A stretch of DNA of 23,592 nt from Vampirovibrionales bacterium (GCA_021299615.1 JAJTHC010000006.1:1-23592); one strand, 5' to 3'. Positions 13,648 to 21,597 are shown, numbered from the stretch's first letter. Program-made: numbers and translations. The notes: a model not told the origin generated them from the sequence alone.

Positions 13648-14340
13648 ATGTCGATTTCTTCTCTTTGTCCTATATTGAAAGCTCGCTATGGGGAGTTCTA
13701 TCTCACAGAAGCCAAACATTTTTTAGAGCAGGGTGGCTTTGAAAGCGTTGTACATGATGAAAATACCTTTAGACAATTAATTCAACTCAATGAAGATATT
13801 CGAGTTCTTTTATTTAAAGCATTGGTTCAAATTGAGCTGGCTTATAACGCCTTATTGATTGAATTAATGGATAACCACTATAAGAAGAATCCTTATTGGT
13901 ATGCAGAGCTGTCCTATGAAGGAATAAACCTCTCTTCCCAAAAGAAGATGCCTGCTTTTGAGTTAATTGGACAACAAAGTTTTGGCACCGTGGTATTTTT
14001 TCATCATAAAGCCCCTGAAAACGTGAAAAAAATGATGGCTAAAAGGCTAGAGTTCCCCAAGCATCATAAAGCTTATCAAGTGGCTACTTTATTTGGAACA
14101 TTGGTGTATTTGCGAAATGATGTTTCTCATAACCGTTGGTTAATCCGTAAGACCTTTAAAGCTCCTATTCCTTCTTTCACGAAAGAAGAAGATTCAAATA
14201 GAACGGCTTTATCTGATTATTTCCAATGGATTGAACACCTTTTAAGTTTACTTAGCCTTGAAGCAAGTCACGCATTTTTTCTTCGCTTAAATGAATTAAA
14301 AATGACGGCTCCTCGTGCGATTCAAGAAGGCTATTTTTAA
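13648..14340 (+). CDS. Abi_2 / HEPN-type abortive-infection-like protein
   Basis: The 230-residue protein resembles the Abi_2 family (AbiD/AbiF, HEPN fold) known from phage-abortive infection. Visible matches are IRVLLFKALVQIELAYNALL (51-70), AFELIGQQSFGTVVFF (103-118), and the diagnostic LRNDVSHNRWLIRK (155-168), the counterpart of the family's LRN-x-x-AH-x-RLWNR motif. R156-x4-H161 fits the HEPN RNase R-x4-6-H motif, so RNase activity is possible. The family's N-terminal RGL/YRL region is shortened. The gene is clearly richer in A+T than its neighbours, which suggests transfer. It stands alone behind its own consensus promoter, with AGGGGA about 10 bases before the start. Confidence 0.75.
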   Translation: MSISSLCPILKARYGEFYLTEAKHFLEQGGFESVVHDENTFRQLIQLNEDIRVLLFKALVQIELAYNALLIELMDNHYKKNPYWYAELSYEGINLSSQKKMPAFELIGQQSFGTVVFFHHKAPENVKKMMAKRLEFPKHHKAYQVATLFGTLVYLRNDVSHNRWLIRKTFKAPIPSFTKEEDSNRTALSDYFQWIEHLLSLLSLEASHAFFLRLNELKMTAPRAIQEGYF

Positions 14341-14400
14341 GACTCGTATTTGTGTTTTAATAATAGGCATACGATACTTGTGTTAAAGGTTGCTGTTGAA

Positions 14401-15357
14401 ATGTCGATTCCCCCTATTCTGACTGAATCCCCCCTCGATGAGTTTGCGGTGCATGTGGTGTTTAATACGTCGAGTCCCACAGGCTTGTTTCACTTGCGTT
14501 TAGCGTTTGAAGCAGGACGCTTTCATCAGAAAGATCATGCCGTGCAAGCTGGGCAATTCCTCATGCTCGATGTGCAAGACGAAAACGGCTTTCGCTTTCG
14601 ACGCCCCTATAGCCTGATGAGCTGGAATCAGGAAACGCAAGAAGGCGACATCATCTACAAAGTCGTGGGGGAAGGCTCAAAAGCCTTATCTCGCTGGCAA
14701 GTAGGACAGAAAAGCGTTGCTTTGGCATCGTTAGGCAACGCCTTTCCCATCGTGGCGGGGCAGAACCCTCGGCATACGATATTACTAGCAGGAGGCGTCG
14801 GGCTGGCTCCCCTGATTTTGTGGGCGGAAGAAGGTCGGCAAAAAGGCTGGCAGGACGACGACATGCCTACCCTCGTTTTTGGCGTAAGAAGCCAAGCCGA
14901 AGCCCAAAGTCTCTTACCCCACTTGGCACGCTTGATTCCGCTGGACAAATTGCTTTTGTGCAGTGATGATGGCTCTTTAGGCTTTCATGGGCATGTGGTG
15001 GCGTGCTTAGAAGATCAAGCCCCTGAAGACTTGGCTCACTTTGAACATGCCTTTGTCTGTGGACCGACCCCCATGATGAACGCTTGTGTCAAGACGGCAT
15101 CGCAACTGTTACCGAATGCGAACGTCTATGTTTCGCTTGAAAATCATATGCCTTGTGGAACGGGGGCGTGCTTCGGATGCGTCGTCGGGCAGGCTCACGA
15201 AGGCTTACCCTTGAAGGTTTGTGAAGCAGGACCTGTCTTTGAAGCGTCGCAATTGTTGTGGGGTGAAAAAGGCTTGGACACGGTGGGTTTTGCAGGAGCC
15301 TGTGATGCCTTTCCTCGCTTTGAAACGGCGACGTCGACAGAAGGAGGCGTTCAATAA
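14401..15357 (+). CDS. pyrK: Dihydroorotate dehydrogenase electron-transfer subunit PyrK
   Basis: FAD and 2Fe-2S flavoprotein that passes electrons from PyrD to NAD in class 1B dihydroorotate dehydrogenase. The FAD motif is RRPYSLMS (67-74), the NAD-binding stretch is TILLAGGVGLAPL (126-138), and the 2Fe-2S cysteines are Cys252, Cys257, Cys260 and Cys274 in MPCGTGACFGCVV...LKVC. At 318 aa it is longer than the usual 250-290 because of a 45-residue C-terminal tail. A frame extends back to 14350, but the first plausible Met with a ribosome site (AAAGG, about 11 bases) is at 14401. The stop overlaps the pyrD start by one base (TAATG). Confidence 0.93.
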   Translation: MSIPPILTESPLDEFAVHVVFNTSSPTGLFHLRLAFEAGRFHQKDHAVQAGQFLMLDVQDENGFRFRRPYSLMSWNQETQEGDIIYKVVGEGSKALSRWQVGQKSVALASLGNAFPIVAGQNPRHTILLAGGVGLAPLILWAEEGRQKGWQDDDMPTLVFGVRSQAEAQSLLPHLARLIPLDKLLLCSDDGSLGFHGHVVACLEDQAPEDLAHFEHAFVCGPTPMMNACVKTASQLLPNANVYVSLENHMPCGTGACFGCVVGQAHEGLPLKVCEAGPVFEASQLLWGEKGLDTVGFAGACDAFPRFETATSTEGGVQ

Positions 15358-16286
15358 TGACGAACTTCCACACCAAAATCGGATCCCTTGAACTCGCTTC
15401 GCCGATACTCAACGCATCAGGCACCTTCAATCCCAGCGTCTTTTCACGGCTTTTTGCCTTAAAGTCTTATCTTGGTGCGATCGTCACCAAAACCGTCACG
15501 CCGAACGCCTCTTCAGGGAATCCCCAACAACGCACGGTTGAACTTCCTAGTATTGGCATGCTCAACAGCATTGGCTTGCAAGGCAAAGGCATCATCGCTA
15601 GCATGGAGGTTGACATCCCCCAGTATTACGGATGCCACGATATGCCCGTCATCCTTAGCATTTCCGCCGACAGTGAAGTCGCCTTTCAACGCATGACGGC
15701 GTACATCGAAGCCCATACGAACCGCCACTATTTGCAGGGGATTGAAGTCAATGTTTCTTGCCCGAATGTGCATGCAGGGGGTGCTCTATTTGGGGCGTCG
15801 CCGCAGTGGGTCGCCAAAGCCGTACACGCCGTGCGTCAAGAAACGACCTTGCCGTTGTGGGTAAAGCTCACGCCGAATACGACGGAAGTCGTGGCAGTGG
15901 CTCAAGCGTCCGTGGATGCGGGTGCGGATGCCCTAACCGCCATCAACACGGTGCTAGGTTCGCATATTGATATTCGCCGTCGTAAACCTTCGTTGGCGAA
16001 AGTTTCAGGGGGGTATAGCGGGCAAGGCATCAAGCCTATTGCGATTCATCATGTGTTGAACATCGCCAAAGCCTTGCCGAATACGCCAATTGTGGGGGTT
16101 GGTGGGATTCGTCGTGCCGAAGATGTCTTGGAGTTCTTAATGGCAGGGGCGACAGCGGTTCAAGTGGGGACGCATTGTTTTAGCGATCCTGCGGTGTTTG
16201 TGGATCTCGTTCAGGATTTAGAAGCGTGGTGCATCGCTGAAGGGGTGGCGTCTCTACAGGACTTGGTCGGCGTGGCTTTGCCCTAA
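15357..16286 (+). CDS. pyrD: Dihydroorotate dehydrogenase B (NAD), catalytic subunit
   Basis: FMN enzyme that oxidises dihydroorotate to orotate in pyrimidine synthesis. SPILNASGTF (15-24) begins the barrel; the catalytic base is Cys135 in VNVSCPN, the cysteine that marks the soluble class 1 enzymes; FMN phosphate contacts are VGVGGIRRAEDVLEFLMAGATAVQVGT (246-272 region). A gene coupled to pyrK makes it class 1B. Length of 309 aa is normal. It is co-translated with pyrK. The stop lies 6 bases from the convergent FtsH-like gene, and the short gap contains a repeat motif. Confidence 0.96.
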   Translation: MTNFHTKIGSLELASPILNASGTFNPSVFSRLFALKSYLGAIVTKTVTPNASSGNPQQRTVELPSIGMLNSIGLQGKGIIASMEVDIPQYYGCHDMPVILSISADSEVAFQRMTAYIEAHTNRHYLQGIEVNVSCPNVHAGGALFGASPQWVAKAVHAVRQETTLPLWVKLTPNTTEVVAVAQASVDAGADALTAINTVLGSHIDIRRRKPSLAKVSGGYSGQGIKPIAIHHVLNIAKALPNTPIVGVGGIRRAEDVLEFLMAGATAVQVGTHCFSDPAVFVDLVQDLEAWCIAEGVASLQDLVGVALP

Positions 16287-16300
16287 TACAAATTAAACGA
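16283..16300. repeat. CTAATACAAATTAAACGA motif spanning two stop codons
   Basis: This 18-base motif differs at one position from CTAATACCAATTAAACGA at 8244-8261. It contains the pyrD stop codon and the stop codon of the FtsH-like gene on the other strand. Confidence 0.5.
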
Positions 16301-17993
16301 CACGTTTTGATCTCTTCCCTGTCGACATGGGAACGCCGTATTGATTCACCAACTTTTTGAAGGCTGGGGCATCGAGCATTTCTTCTTTCAGCAAGGCTTC
16401 TGTGGCTTTGTTGAGCAAGTGGCTCTGTTTTTTGAGCACCTCTCTAGCTCTTTGTTCAGCTTGCGTCACGATCTCATCCACCGCTTTTTCAAGGCGTTGC
16501 TTTAAATGTTCGCTTTTCTCGGAATCAATATAGCTGCGTGGGGGAATGCCTTTTCCAAAGCCGAACTCTTCCACCATTGCTAAGGCAATTTTTCGAATAT
16601 GGTCAAGGTCGCTGTATGCTCTACTGGTGACATTATTCAAGCCGTAAATCTGCTCTTCAGCGATGGGTCCACCAAAAGCCATCGCCATTTCATTGAGGTA
16701 GTCTTCTTTTGACTTAGAAACCACATCGTAGTCATGGTTGGGTTGGCTTGATGTTACGCCTAGGGCTTTGTCACGAGGCACAATCGACACTTTCTTAATT
16801 TCTTGGTCTCGTTCTAAGAAATGCCCCACAATGGCATGACCGATTTCATGGTAAGCCGTTTTTTCTTTTTCGGACTGAGGCATTTTGAGGTCTCGTTTAC
16901 TACCCATGAGTACACGAGCCACCGCTTCGTCTAAGAGGGCGGGTGTAATGTTCTTGTGATTGTCTCGAGCGGTTAAAATAGCCGCTTCATTCAGAATGTT
17001 TTTAATATCCGCAGGGGAAAAGCCCATGCTGTTTTTGGCTAACGTATTTAAGTGAGCTTTAGATGCTTCGCTTAACGTATACTTCTTGCCGTAATGCTCA
17101 AACAAGGCTTGACGCCCCTTGAGATCAGGCAACGCCACTTCCACATGACGTCCCAAGCGTCCTGCTCGAATCGCGGCAGGATCTAAGTTTGGCAAGTCGG
17201 CATTGGTTGAAGCGGTGACAATAATCGGATGTTCCGATGTTTGGATGCCATCCATACACGAAAGGAATTGATTGACGGTTTCATCGGTTGAATTTTCAAC
17301 ATGACCTCGTGATCTGATCAGGGCATCAATTTCATCAATATAGATAATGACAGGGCTTTTTTCTTGTTTGGCAAGAGAATGGGCTGCATGAAACAAGGCA
17401 CGTACCCGTGCAGAACCGACACCGACATATTTTTCATTAAAATCAGAACCTGATGTTGAAAGGAAGGGAACACCTGCTTCACCCGCCAAGGCTTTAGCAA
17501 GCATGGTTTTCCCCGTACCAGGAGGTCCCTTCAACAAGACCCCCTTAGGCATAACCGCACCTTGATCTTCATATTTTTTGGGGTTTTTAATGAAGTCGAG
17601 AATATCCATCATGCTTTTCTTGGATTCATCTGCCCCGAGCACATCGCTAAACTTAACACCTGTTTCTTTAATGAGTTGAAAATGATCAGACAAGACGATG
17701 TTAGTCGATTTACTCAATTTACTCTTTACCCACGGCAACCACATCGACGCCGTCATAACTCCCGCAAAAACACCCAAAAATGCCCATGACGCCCAATTGA
17801 CTTGCGACTTACCTTGATCCTTTCTGGCTGAAGGAACGATTTGCACCTGAATCGGTTGAGCAATGGAGGCATTTAAAACCGTAGGCGGAAGGCTTGAGAC
17901 ATCCTTTTTTGGTGGTGTAGCCACAGGAGATATGGACTTTTGTTGATGAATGCGGTGATAAAGAGAATTTACTTGTAGCGTTTGTAAGTTCAT
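16293..17993 (-). CDS. FtsH-like AAA+ zinc metalloprotease with a single membrane helix
   Basis: Membrane-anchored ATP-dependent protease of the FtsH/M41 family. Domains in order: Pro/Ser/Thr-rich N-terminus (1-60), one membrane helix (67-89), AAA module with Walker A GPPGTGKT (156-163), Walker B IIYIDEID (216-223), pore loop KYVGVG (188-193) and arginines 276, 279 and 282, then the M41 peptidase with HEIGH (382-386) and probable third zinc ligand Asp462. All catalytic residues are kept, so it should be active. Housekeeping FtsH has two helices with a periplasmic domain between them; both the first helix and that domain are missing. The frame extends to 18095, but AGGA lies 9 bases before the ATG at 17993. 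The repeat element at 18008 lies directly upstream. Confidence 0.9.
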   Translation of the reverse strand: MNLQTLQVNSLYHRIHQQKSISPVATPPKKDVSSLPPTVLNASIAQPIQVQIVPSARKDQGKSQVNWASWAFLGVFAGVMTASMWLPWVKSKLSKSTNIVLSDHFQLIKETGVKFSDVLGADESKKSMMDILDFIKNPKKYEDQGAVMPKGVLLKGPPGTGKTMLAKALAGEAGVPFLSTSGSDFNEKYVGVGSARVRALFHAAHSLAKQEKSPVIIYIDEIDALIRSRGHVENSTDETVNQFLSCMDGIQTSEHPIIVTASTNADLPNLDPAAIRAGRLGRHVEVALPDLKGRQALFEHYGKKYTLSEASKAHLNTLAKNSMGFSPADIKNILNEAAILTARDNHKNITPALLDEAVARVLMGSKRDLKMPQSEKEKTAYHEIGHAIVGHFLERDQEIKKVSIVPRDKALGVTSSQPNHDYDVVSKSKEDYLNEMAMAFGGPIAEEQIYGLNNVTSRAYSDLDHIRKIALAMVEEFGFGKGIPPRSYIDSEKSEHLKQRLEKAVDEIVTQAEQRAREVLKKQSHLLNKATEALLKEEMLDAPAFKKLVNQYGVPMSTGKRSKRVV

Positions 17994-18007
17994 GAAAATA
18001 ATTCCTA

Positions 18008-18156
18008 TATAGCCAAGTTTAGAGTTTTCTGTACAGTATCTCTTCGTTGTCGCTCGGGTTCTCGATGTGCTTATGGTCGTCTCTGTACACCTCACACATC
18101 TGCGAGTCTAGGCTCCTAGAATAGCCTAAGTACAGAAAACTCTAAACTTGGCTATA
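18008..18156. repeat. MITE-like intergenic element, copy D (type-2 centre, perfect ends)
   Basis: 149 bp bounded by perfect terminal inverted repeats of 27 bp that begin TATAGCCAAGTTTAGAGTTT and continue TTCTGTAC-like sequence on both sides. TATA at both outer edges fits a TA-type target duplication. Read in reverse complement the interior is TTAGGCTATTCTAGGAGCC, then the type-2 centre (CTCG-ATGTG pairing with CACAT-CGAG), then GAGCGACAACGAAGAGATAC. It lies 15 bases upstream of the FtsH-like start codon, so it is part of that gene's leader or promoter. Confidence 0.9.
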
Positions 18157-18238
18157 ATAGGGCGTATAATCCAATAAAACACGCTGAACTTTTTCTTGTG
18201 CTAGATTTTCGAAAGGCTTTCTATCGAACACTATATAT

Positions 18239-19627
18239 TCAATCGTTGAAGTGGTGTAAAATAGCGACGTAAAAGCTGTCGTGTAGGGCGGTCATCGACA
18301 AGGTATGATCTTCCACCAAACGCCAATCGAGATGCGTCTTTAAAAAGGCTTCAATCACTCGCTGATTTTCCGCCACTCGCCATGTGCAGGTGCTGTAAAT
18401 CAAGATCGACGACTCGTGACACACGCTCGCCGCCTGCGATAAAATCGCCAACTGCAAGGGAGGAAACTCCTTCAAACTCGCTTCACTACGATTCATCCAC
18501 AAATCAGGGTGATGCGAAATCGTCCCCAACGCCGAACAAGGGGCATCCACCAAAACAACATCGGCAGGCGTGTCGAGCGTAAACGTCGTGGCATCGGCGG
18601 TATGCACGCTCACACGATCGTTTAGTTTGAGCCGTGTCATATTTTCCGTCAACCGCTCCAAACGCTTGGCGGAAACATCCACCGCATGGACGTGACCACC
18701 GTCTTCAACGGCTTTAGCGAGCCACCACGTCTTCGATCCCGGTGCGGCACATAAGTCCACCACAACAGGATCTTGATAGGTTTTTACAGCTTCCCACGCA
18801 TGACGAGCCACCCAAGCGGAGCCGTAATCTTGCACATACCACGCCCCAGCGTCCCAGTCGGGAAGGGTGGTGATGCCTCCCTTTAAAGCGTCTTCAAGGT
18901 GGATGGCTTGTGGGAAATCGGGCAAAAAGGGCTGTTGCGTTTTGATGCCTTGCAAAGCGAGTGTTTCCAAAACAGGGTGCATCTCCGCTTCGCTTTGGGC
19001 TTGCGTGTGAAAGACGCTCATCGGCTGTTTGTGGTGAGATGCTTGAATGTAAGCGTCCACCGTTTCAGGATCCGTCGCCTGTTGGAGTTCTTTCAACGCC
19101 CATGTTGGCCATCCGCTGGCGAGGCTTTGTCGTTCAAGAGCCGTGCCTTTAAAGTTGGCTTCTACGTCGCCTAAGGGAGCCAGCTCTTCAGACGCTCGAC
19201 GCAAGCAGGCGTTGAGCATGCCCACTTGGGCAGGAGCCAATTTACAGGCTTTTGCCAGTTCGACCCATGCTTGTACTTGGCTATATGTCCGTTCTTTTTC
19301 ACGTTCTTGCGGATGCAAGACGCTTAGCAAGCCCAGCAAAAGCAGGTGTCGCAAGGGGGCTTGGAGATCTTTAAAACGTTTTTTGGTGAGGGTTTTGATT
19401 CGACTTTTTAGGGTCAAGCTCCACCGCAGGCTTTCATTCACCAGCATCGTGGCGAGTCCTCGCTCTTGAGGCGTCAAGCGGTCAAAGGGAGCGTGGCTTA
19501 AAGCATCGTAGAGGGCGTCATCCGCTTTGTCAAAAATACCTAAATCCATGCCGTAAATCAGAAGCAAGGCGAGGGCATGAGAACTTGGCGTTAAGTTTTT
19601 CACACTCGATGGAAAGGAACGGCTCAT
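18239..19627 (-). CDS. rsmB: 16S rRNA (cytosine-967-C5)-methyltransferase RsmB
   Basis: Fmu/Sun-type enzyme that makes m5C967 in 16S rRNA. The N-terminal NusB-like RNA-binding helical domain spans about residues 15-150; the Rossmann methyltransferase domain starts near 265. SAM contacts are DLCAAPGSKT (291-300; the usual GGK is GSK). The two catalytic cysteines are Cys364 (DAPCSALGTISHHPD) and Cys414 (YSTCTWRVAENQ). Length of 462 aa is normal. It is the last gene of a four-gene operon, its start overlapping the DUF4112 stop by one base (TAATG). Confidence 0.94.
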   Translation of the reverse strand: MSRSFPSSVKNLTPSSHALALLLIYGMDLGIFDKADDALYDALSHAPFDRLTPQERGLATMLVNESLRWSLTLKSRIKTLTKKRFKDLQAPLRHLLLLGLLSVLHPQEREKERTYSQVQAWVELAKACKLAPAQVGMLNACLRRASEELAPLGDVEANFKGTALERQSLASGWPTWALKELQQATDPETVDAYIQASHHKQPMSVFHTQAQSEAEMHPVLETLALQGIKTQQPFLPDFPQAIHLEDALKGGITTLPDWDAGAWYVQDYGSAWVARHAWEAVKTYQDPVVVDLCAAPGSKTWWLAKAVEDGGHVHAVDVSAKRLERLTENMTRLKLNDRVSVHTADATTFTLDTPADVVLVDAPCSALGTISHHPDLWMNRSEASLKEFPPLQLAILSQAASVCHESSILIYSTCTWRVAENQRVIEAFLKTHLDWRLVEDHTLSMTALHDSFYVAILHHFND

Positions 19628-20079
19628 TATAAATCCACCACCGCATCTGAAGGAGCAACAGTGGGTTTGGCACTTTTGCCTTCCACAAACAAGTCCGTGC
19701 GATGCGTTTCTAAAAAGTCAAATAATAACGTGTAATTGCGGATGTTCGCCTTGAAGAACACATCAAAAATATCACCTAAAATCGGCACGACGCCGATGAG
19801 AAAATCAAAGGCGATATTGCCCAACATTTTCAGAACCAGCGATGTGGGGACTTTATAATAGACGGCAAGGGTCAACAGGTAGCCAGAAATTAAGAAAGTC
19901 AAGGCATCGCCTAGCACGGGAACCGCACCAACCAAGGCATCGATGCCGAAGGTTTTTTTTGTGAAGGGAATACGAAAGGCACTGTCCATCAAAACGCTTA
20001 AAGCTTTGGCGACTTTTAGGGCAGGGGGCGTCCGTTTTTTGAGAATGGCTTCGTCGTCGAAAAAAGGCGATTTCATCAA
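19627..20079 (-). CDS. DUF4112 membrane protein
   Basis: The sequence matches the DUF4112 pattern: LMDSAFRIPFTKKTFGIDALVGAVPVLGD... followed by a second ...IAFDFLIGVVPILGDIFDVFFKAN. Two similar VGxVPxLGD segments each sit beside a hydrophobic stretch (about 48-74 and 88-108), so it is probably a small integral membrane protein with two helices. Function is not established. It overlaps rqcP by 4 bases (ATGA) and rsmB by 1 base, so it is made with them. Confidence 0.85.
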   Translation of the reverse strand: MMKSPFFDDEAILKKRTPPALKVAKALSVLMDSAFRIPFTKKTFGIDALVGAVPVLGDALTFLISGYLLTLAVYYKVPTSLVLKMLGNIAFDFLIGVVPILGDIFDVFFKANIRNYTLLFDFLETHRTDLFVEGKSAKPTVAPSDAVVDL

Positions 20080-20399
20080 GCGTTTACCTCATCTACGACA
20101 TCATCCCCTAAGTCATCAACAGGGTAAGGCAAGGGGGTTTCAAGGCGTTCTTGGTGATAAATATCCACATATTGAGCGGCGGTTGTGAGATTGCCTGCGG
20201 GTCGAAAAGGGATTTCAAGCACTCGGGCTTTGACGATTTTATTGCCAAAACGAAGTTCAACATCATCGCCGATTTTCACGGCGGTGGCGGCTTTGGCGAC
20301 TTTACCGTTAAGCATCACGCCCCCCATATCGCACAAGTCGTTGGCGAGGGTGCGTCGTTTAACGAGACGTGTCATTTTCAAAAACTTATCGAGTCGCAT
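20076..20399 (-). CDS. rqcP: S4-domain ribosome quality-control protein RqcP
   Basis: Small S4 RNA-binding protein. The N-terminus MRLDKFLKMTRLVKRRTLAN is very close to Bacillus RqcP (YabO), which works with RqcH on stalled 50S subunits during alanine tailing. GGVMLNGKVAKAATAVKIGDDVELRFG is the rest of the S4 fold. At 107 aa it is slightly longer than RqcP, with an acidic tail (DDLGDDVVDE). Hsp15 is a related alternative, but the start fits RqcP better. Its start lies 14 bases inside the deoB reading frame. Confidence 0.87.
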   Translation of the reverse strand: MRLDKFLKMTRLVKRRTLANDLCDMGGVMLNGKVAKAATAVKIGDDVELRFGNKIVKARVLEIPFRPAGNLTTAAQYVDIYHQERLETPLPYPVDDLGDDVVDEVNA

Positions 20400-21597
20400 G
20401 GGGGACGCCTACCCCCAACCAGTCCAAGCACACCTTGCCCACATGATGAAAGCCGTCGAGCGTGCCAAGTACACCGCCTACTAGACTCGGGCTGTACGCC
20501 AAGTATGGCACATACTCTCGTGTGTGATCGCTCCCCGGAGCCGTGGGGTCGCATCCGTGATCGCCTGTTATCACGAGCAAGTCGTCCGCCGTCATGGCTT
20601 CAATAAACGGCTTGAGCTGAACATCGATGGCTTCTAGAGCCTGAGCATAGCCCAGCACATCCCGACGATGCCCATAATTCATATCCGTTTCCACCAAATT
20701 GTTAAAAATCAGTTGGGGGACATTTTCTTCAAATGTAGCCGTCCCCAAGGTATAAGCCGACAGATCCGTTTTACCTTCGACGAGATCCTGCATCAAGGCT
20801 TGACCGTGGGCGTTGTCTCGACTTTTTAGGCTATGGGTGATGCCCACGCCACAAAAAATATCGTGAATTTTACCAATACCAATCACTTGACCGCCTGCGT
20901 TTTCCACCGCACACAAGTAATTCCCTGCACGAGACGGTTCTACGGCATAGTCATGCCGAGCAGAACCAATCCGCCGAAAGGCTCCGACTTCGCCTTCAAA
21001 AGGTCTCGCAATCACACGAGACAATTCATCATCGCCTGTTAAAATCTCACGAGCGATTTCACACCATTGGTAAAGCGTTTCAAGGGGGACTTTGTCCACA
21101 TGGCAGGCAATCTGCCAAACACTATCGGCACTGGTGTACACAATCGGGAAGCCTGTTTGAAGGTGCTGTTCACCCATTTCTTCCAAAATTTTCGTGCCAC
21201 TGGCGGGTTTATTACCTAGAATATCCACACACCCTGTTTGCTGAATAAAGGCTTGCACGAGTTCATCCCGAAAGCCGTCGGGATAAGTTGGAAACGGCGT
21301 TTCAAGCACGATGCCTGCCATTTCCCAATGCCCTGTCGTGGTGTCTTTACCTTTAGAACGTTCCGCAAGCTTACCCACGCTGGCCAAGGGTTTTTCCACC
21401 GCTTTGACGTGCGTTAACGGTAGAATATGCCCCAAGCCCAAGGCTTCTAGGGTGGGTAAGTGCAAACTTGGCACATTCGCATCGATATTGGCGAGTGTGT
21501 TGGCGGTGAGGCTGTCGTTGTAATCAGGGGCATCGGGCATGGCACCCACCCCTAGGGCATCGATGACCAAGATAAAGGCTCGGCGTTGTTTTAGCAT
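20386..21597 (-). CDS. deoB: Phosphopentomutase DeoB
   Basis: Alkaline-phosphatase-superfamily enzyme converting (deoxy)ribose 1-phosphate to the 5-phosphate in nucleoside salvage. Visible residues are FILVIDALGVGAMPDAPDYND (8-28) with metal ligand Asp13, the phosphorylated Thr in KDTTTGHWE (84-92), YTSADSVWQIACH (154-166), metal ligands in ETDMNYGHRRD (303-313) and DHGCDPT (346-352), and DHTREYVP (357-364). At 403 aa it is of normal length from the ATG at 21597 (AAGGA 11 bases upstream). A longer frame to 21666 has no ribosome site. First gene of an overlapping operon with rqcP, DUF4112 and rsmB. Confidence 0.95.
   Translation of the reverse strand: MLKQRRAFILVIDALGVGAMPDAPDYNDSLTANTLANIDANVPSLHLPTLEALGLGHILPLTHVKAVEKPLASVGKLAERSKGKDTTTGHWEMAGIVLETPFPTYPDGFRDELVQAFIQQTGCVDILGNKPASGTKILEEMGEQHLQTGFPIVYTSADSVWQIACHVDKVPLETLYQWCEIAREILTGDDELSRVIARPFEGEVGAFRRIGSARHDYAVEPSRAGNYLCAVENAGGQVIGIGKIHDIFCGVGITHSLKSRDNAHGQALMQDLVEGKTDLSAYTLGTATFEENVPQLIFNNLVETDMNYGHRRDVLGYAQALEAIDVQLKPFIEAMTADDLLVITGDHGCDPTAPGSDHTREYVPYLAYSPSLVGGVLGTLDGFHHVGKVCLDWLGVGVPHATR

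Noticed and set aside
18157..18238. Possible terminator after rsmB (GAAAG/CTTTC and TTCGA/TCGAA pairings)
   Set aside because: The stems are short and no T-run follows on the minus strand.
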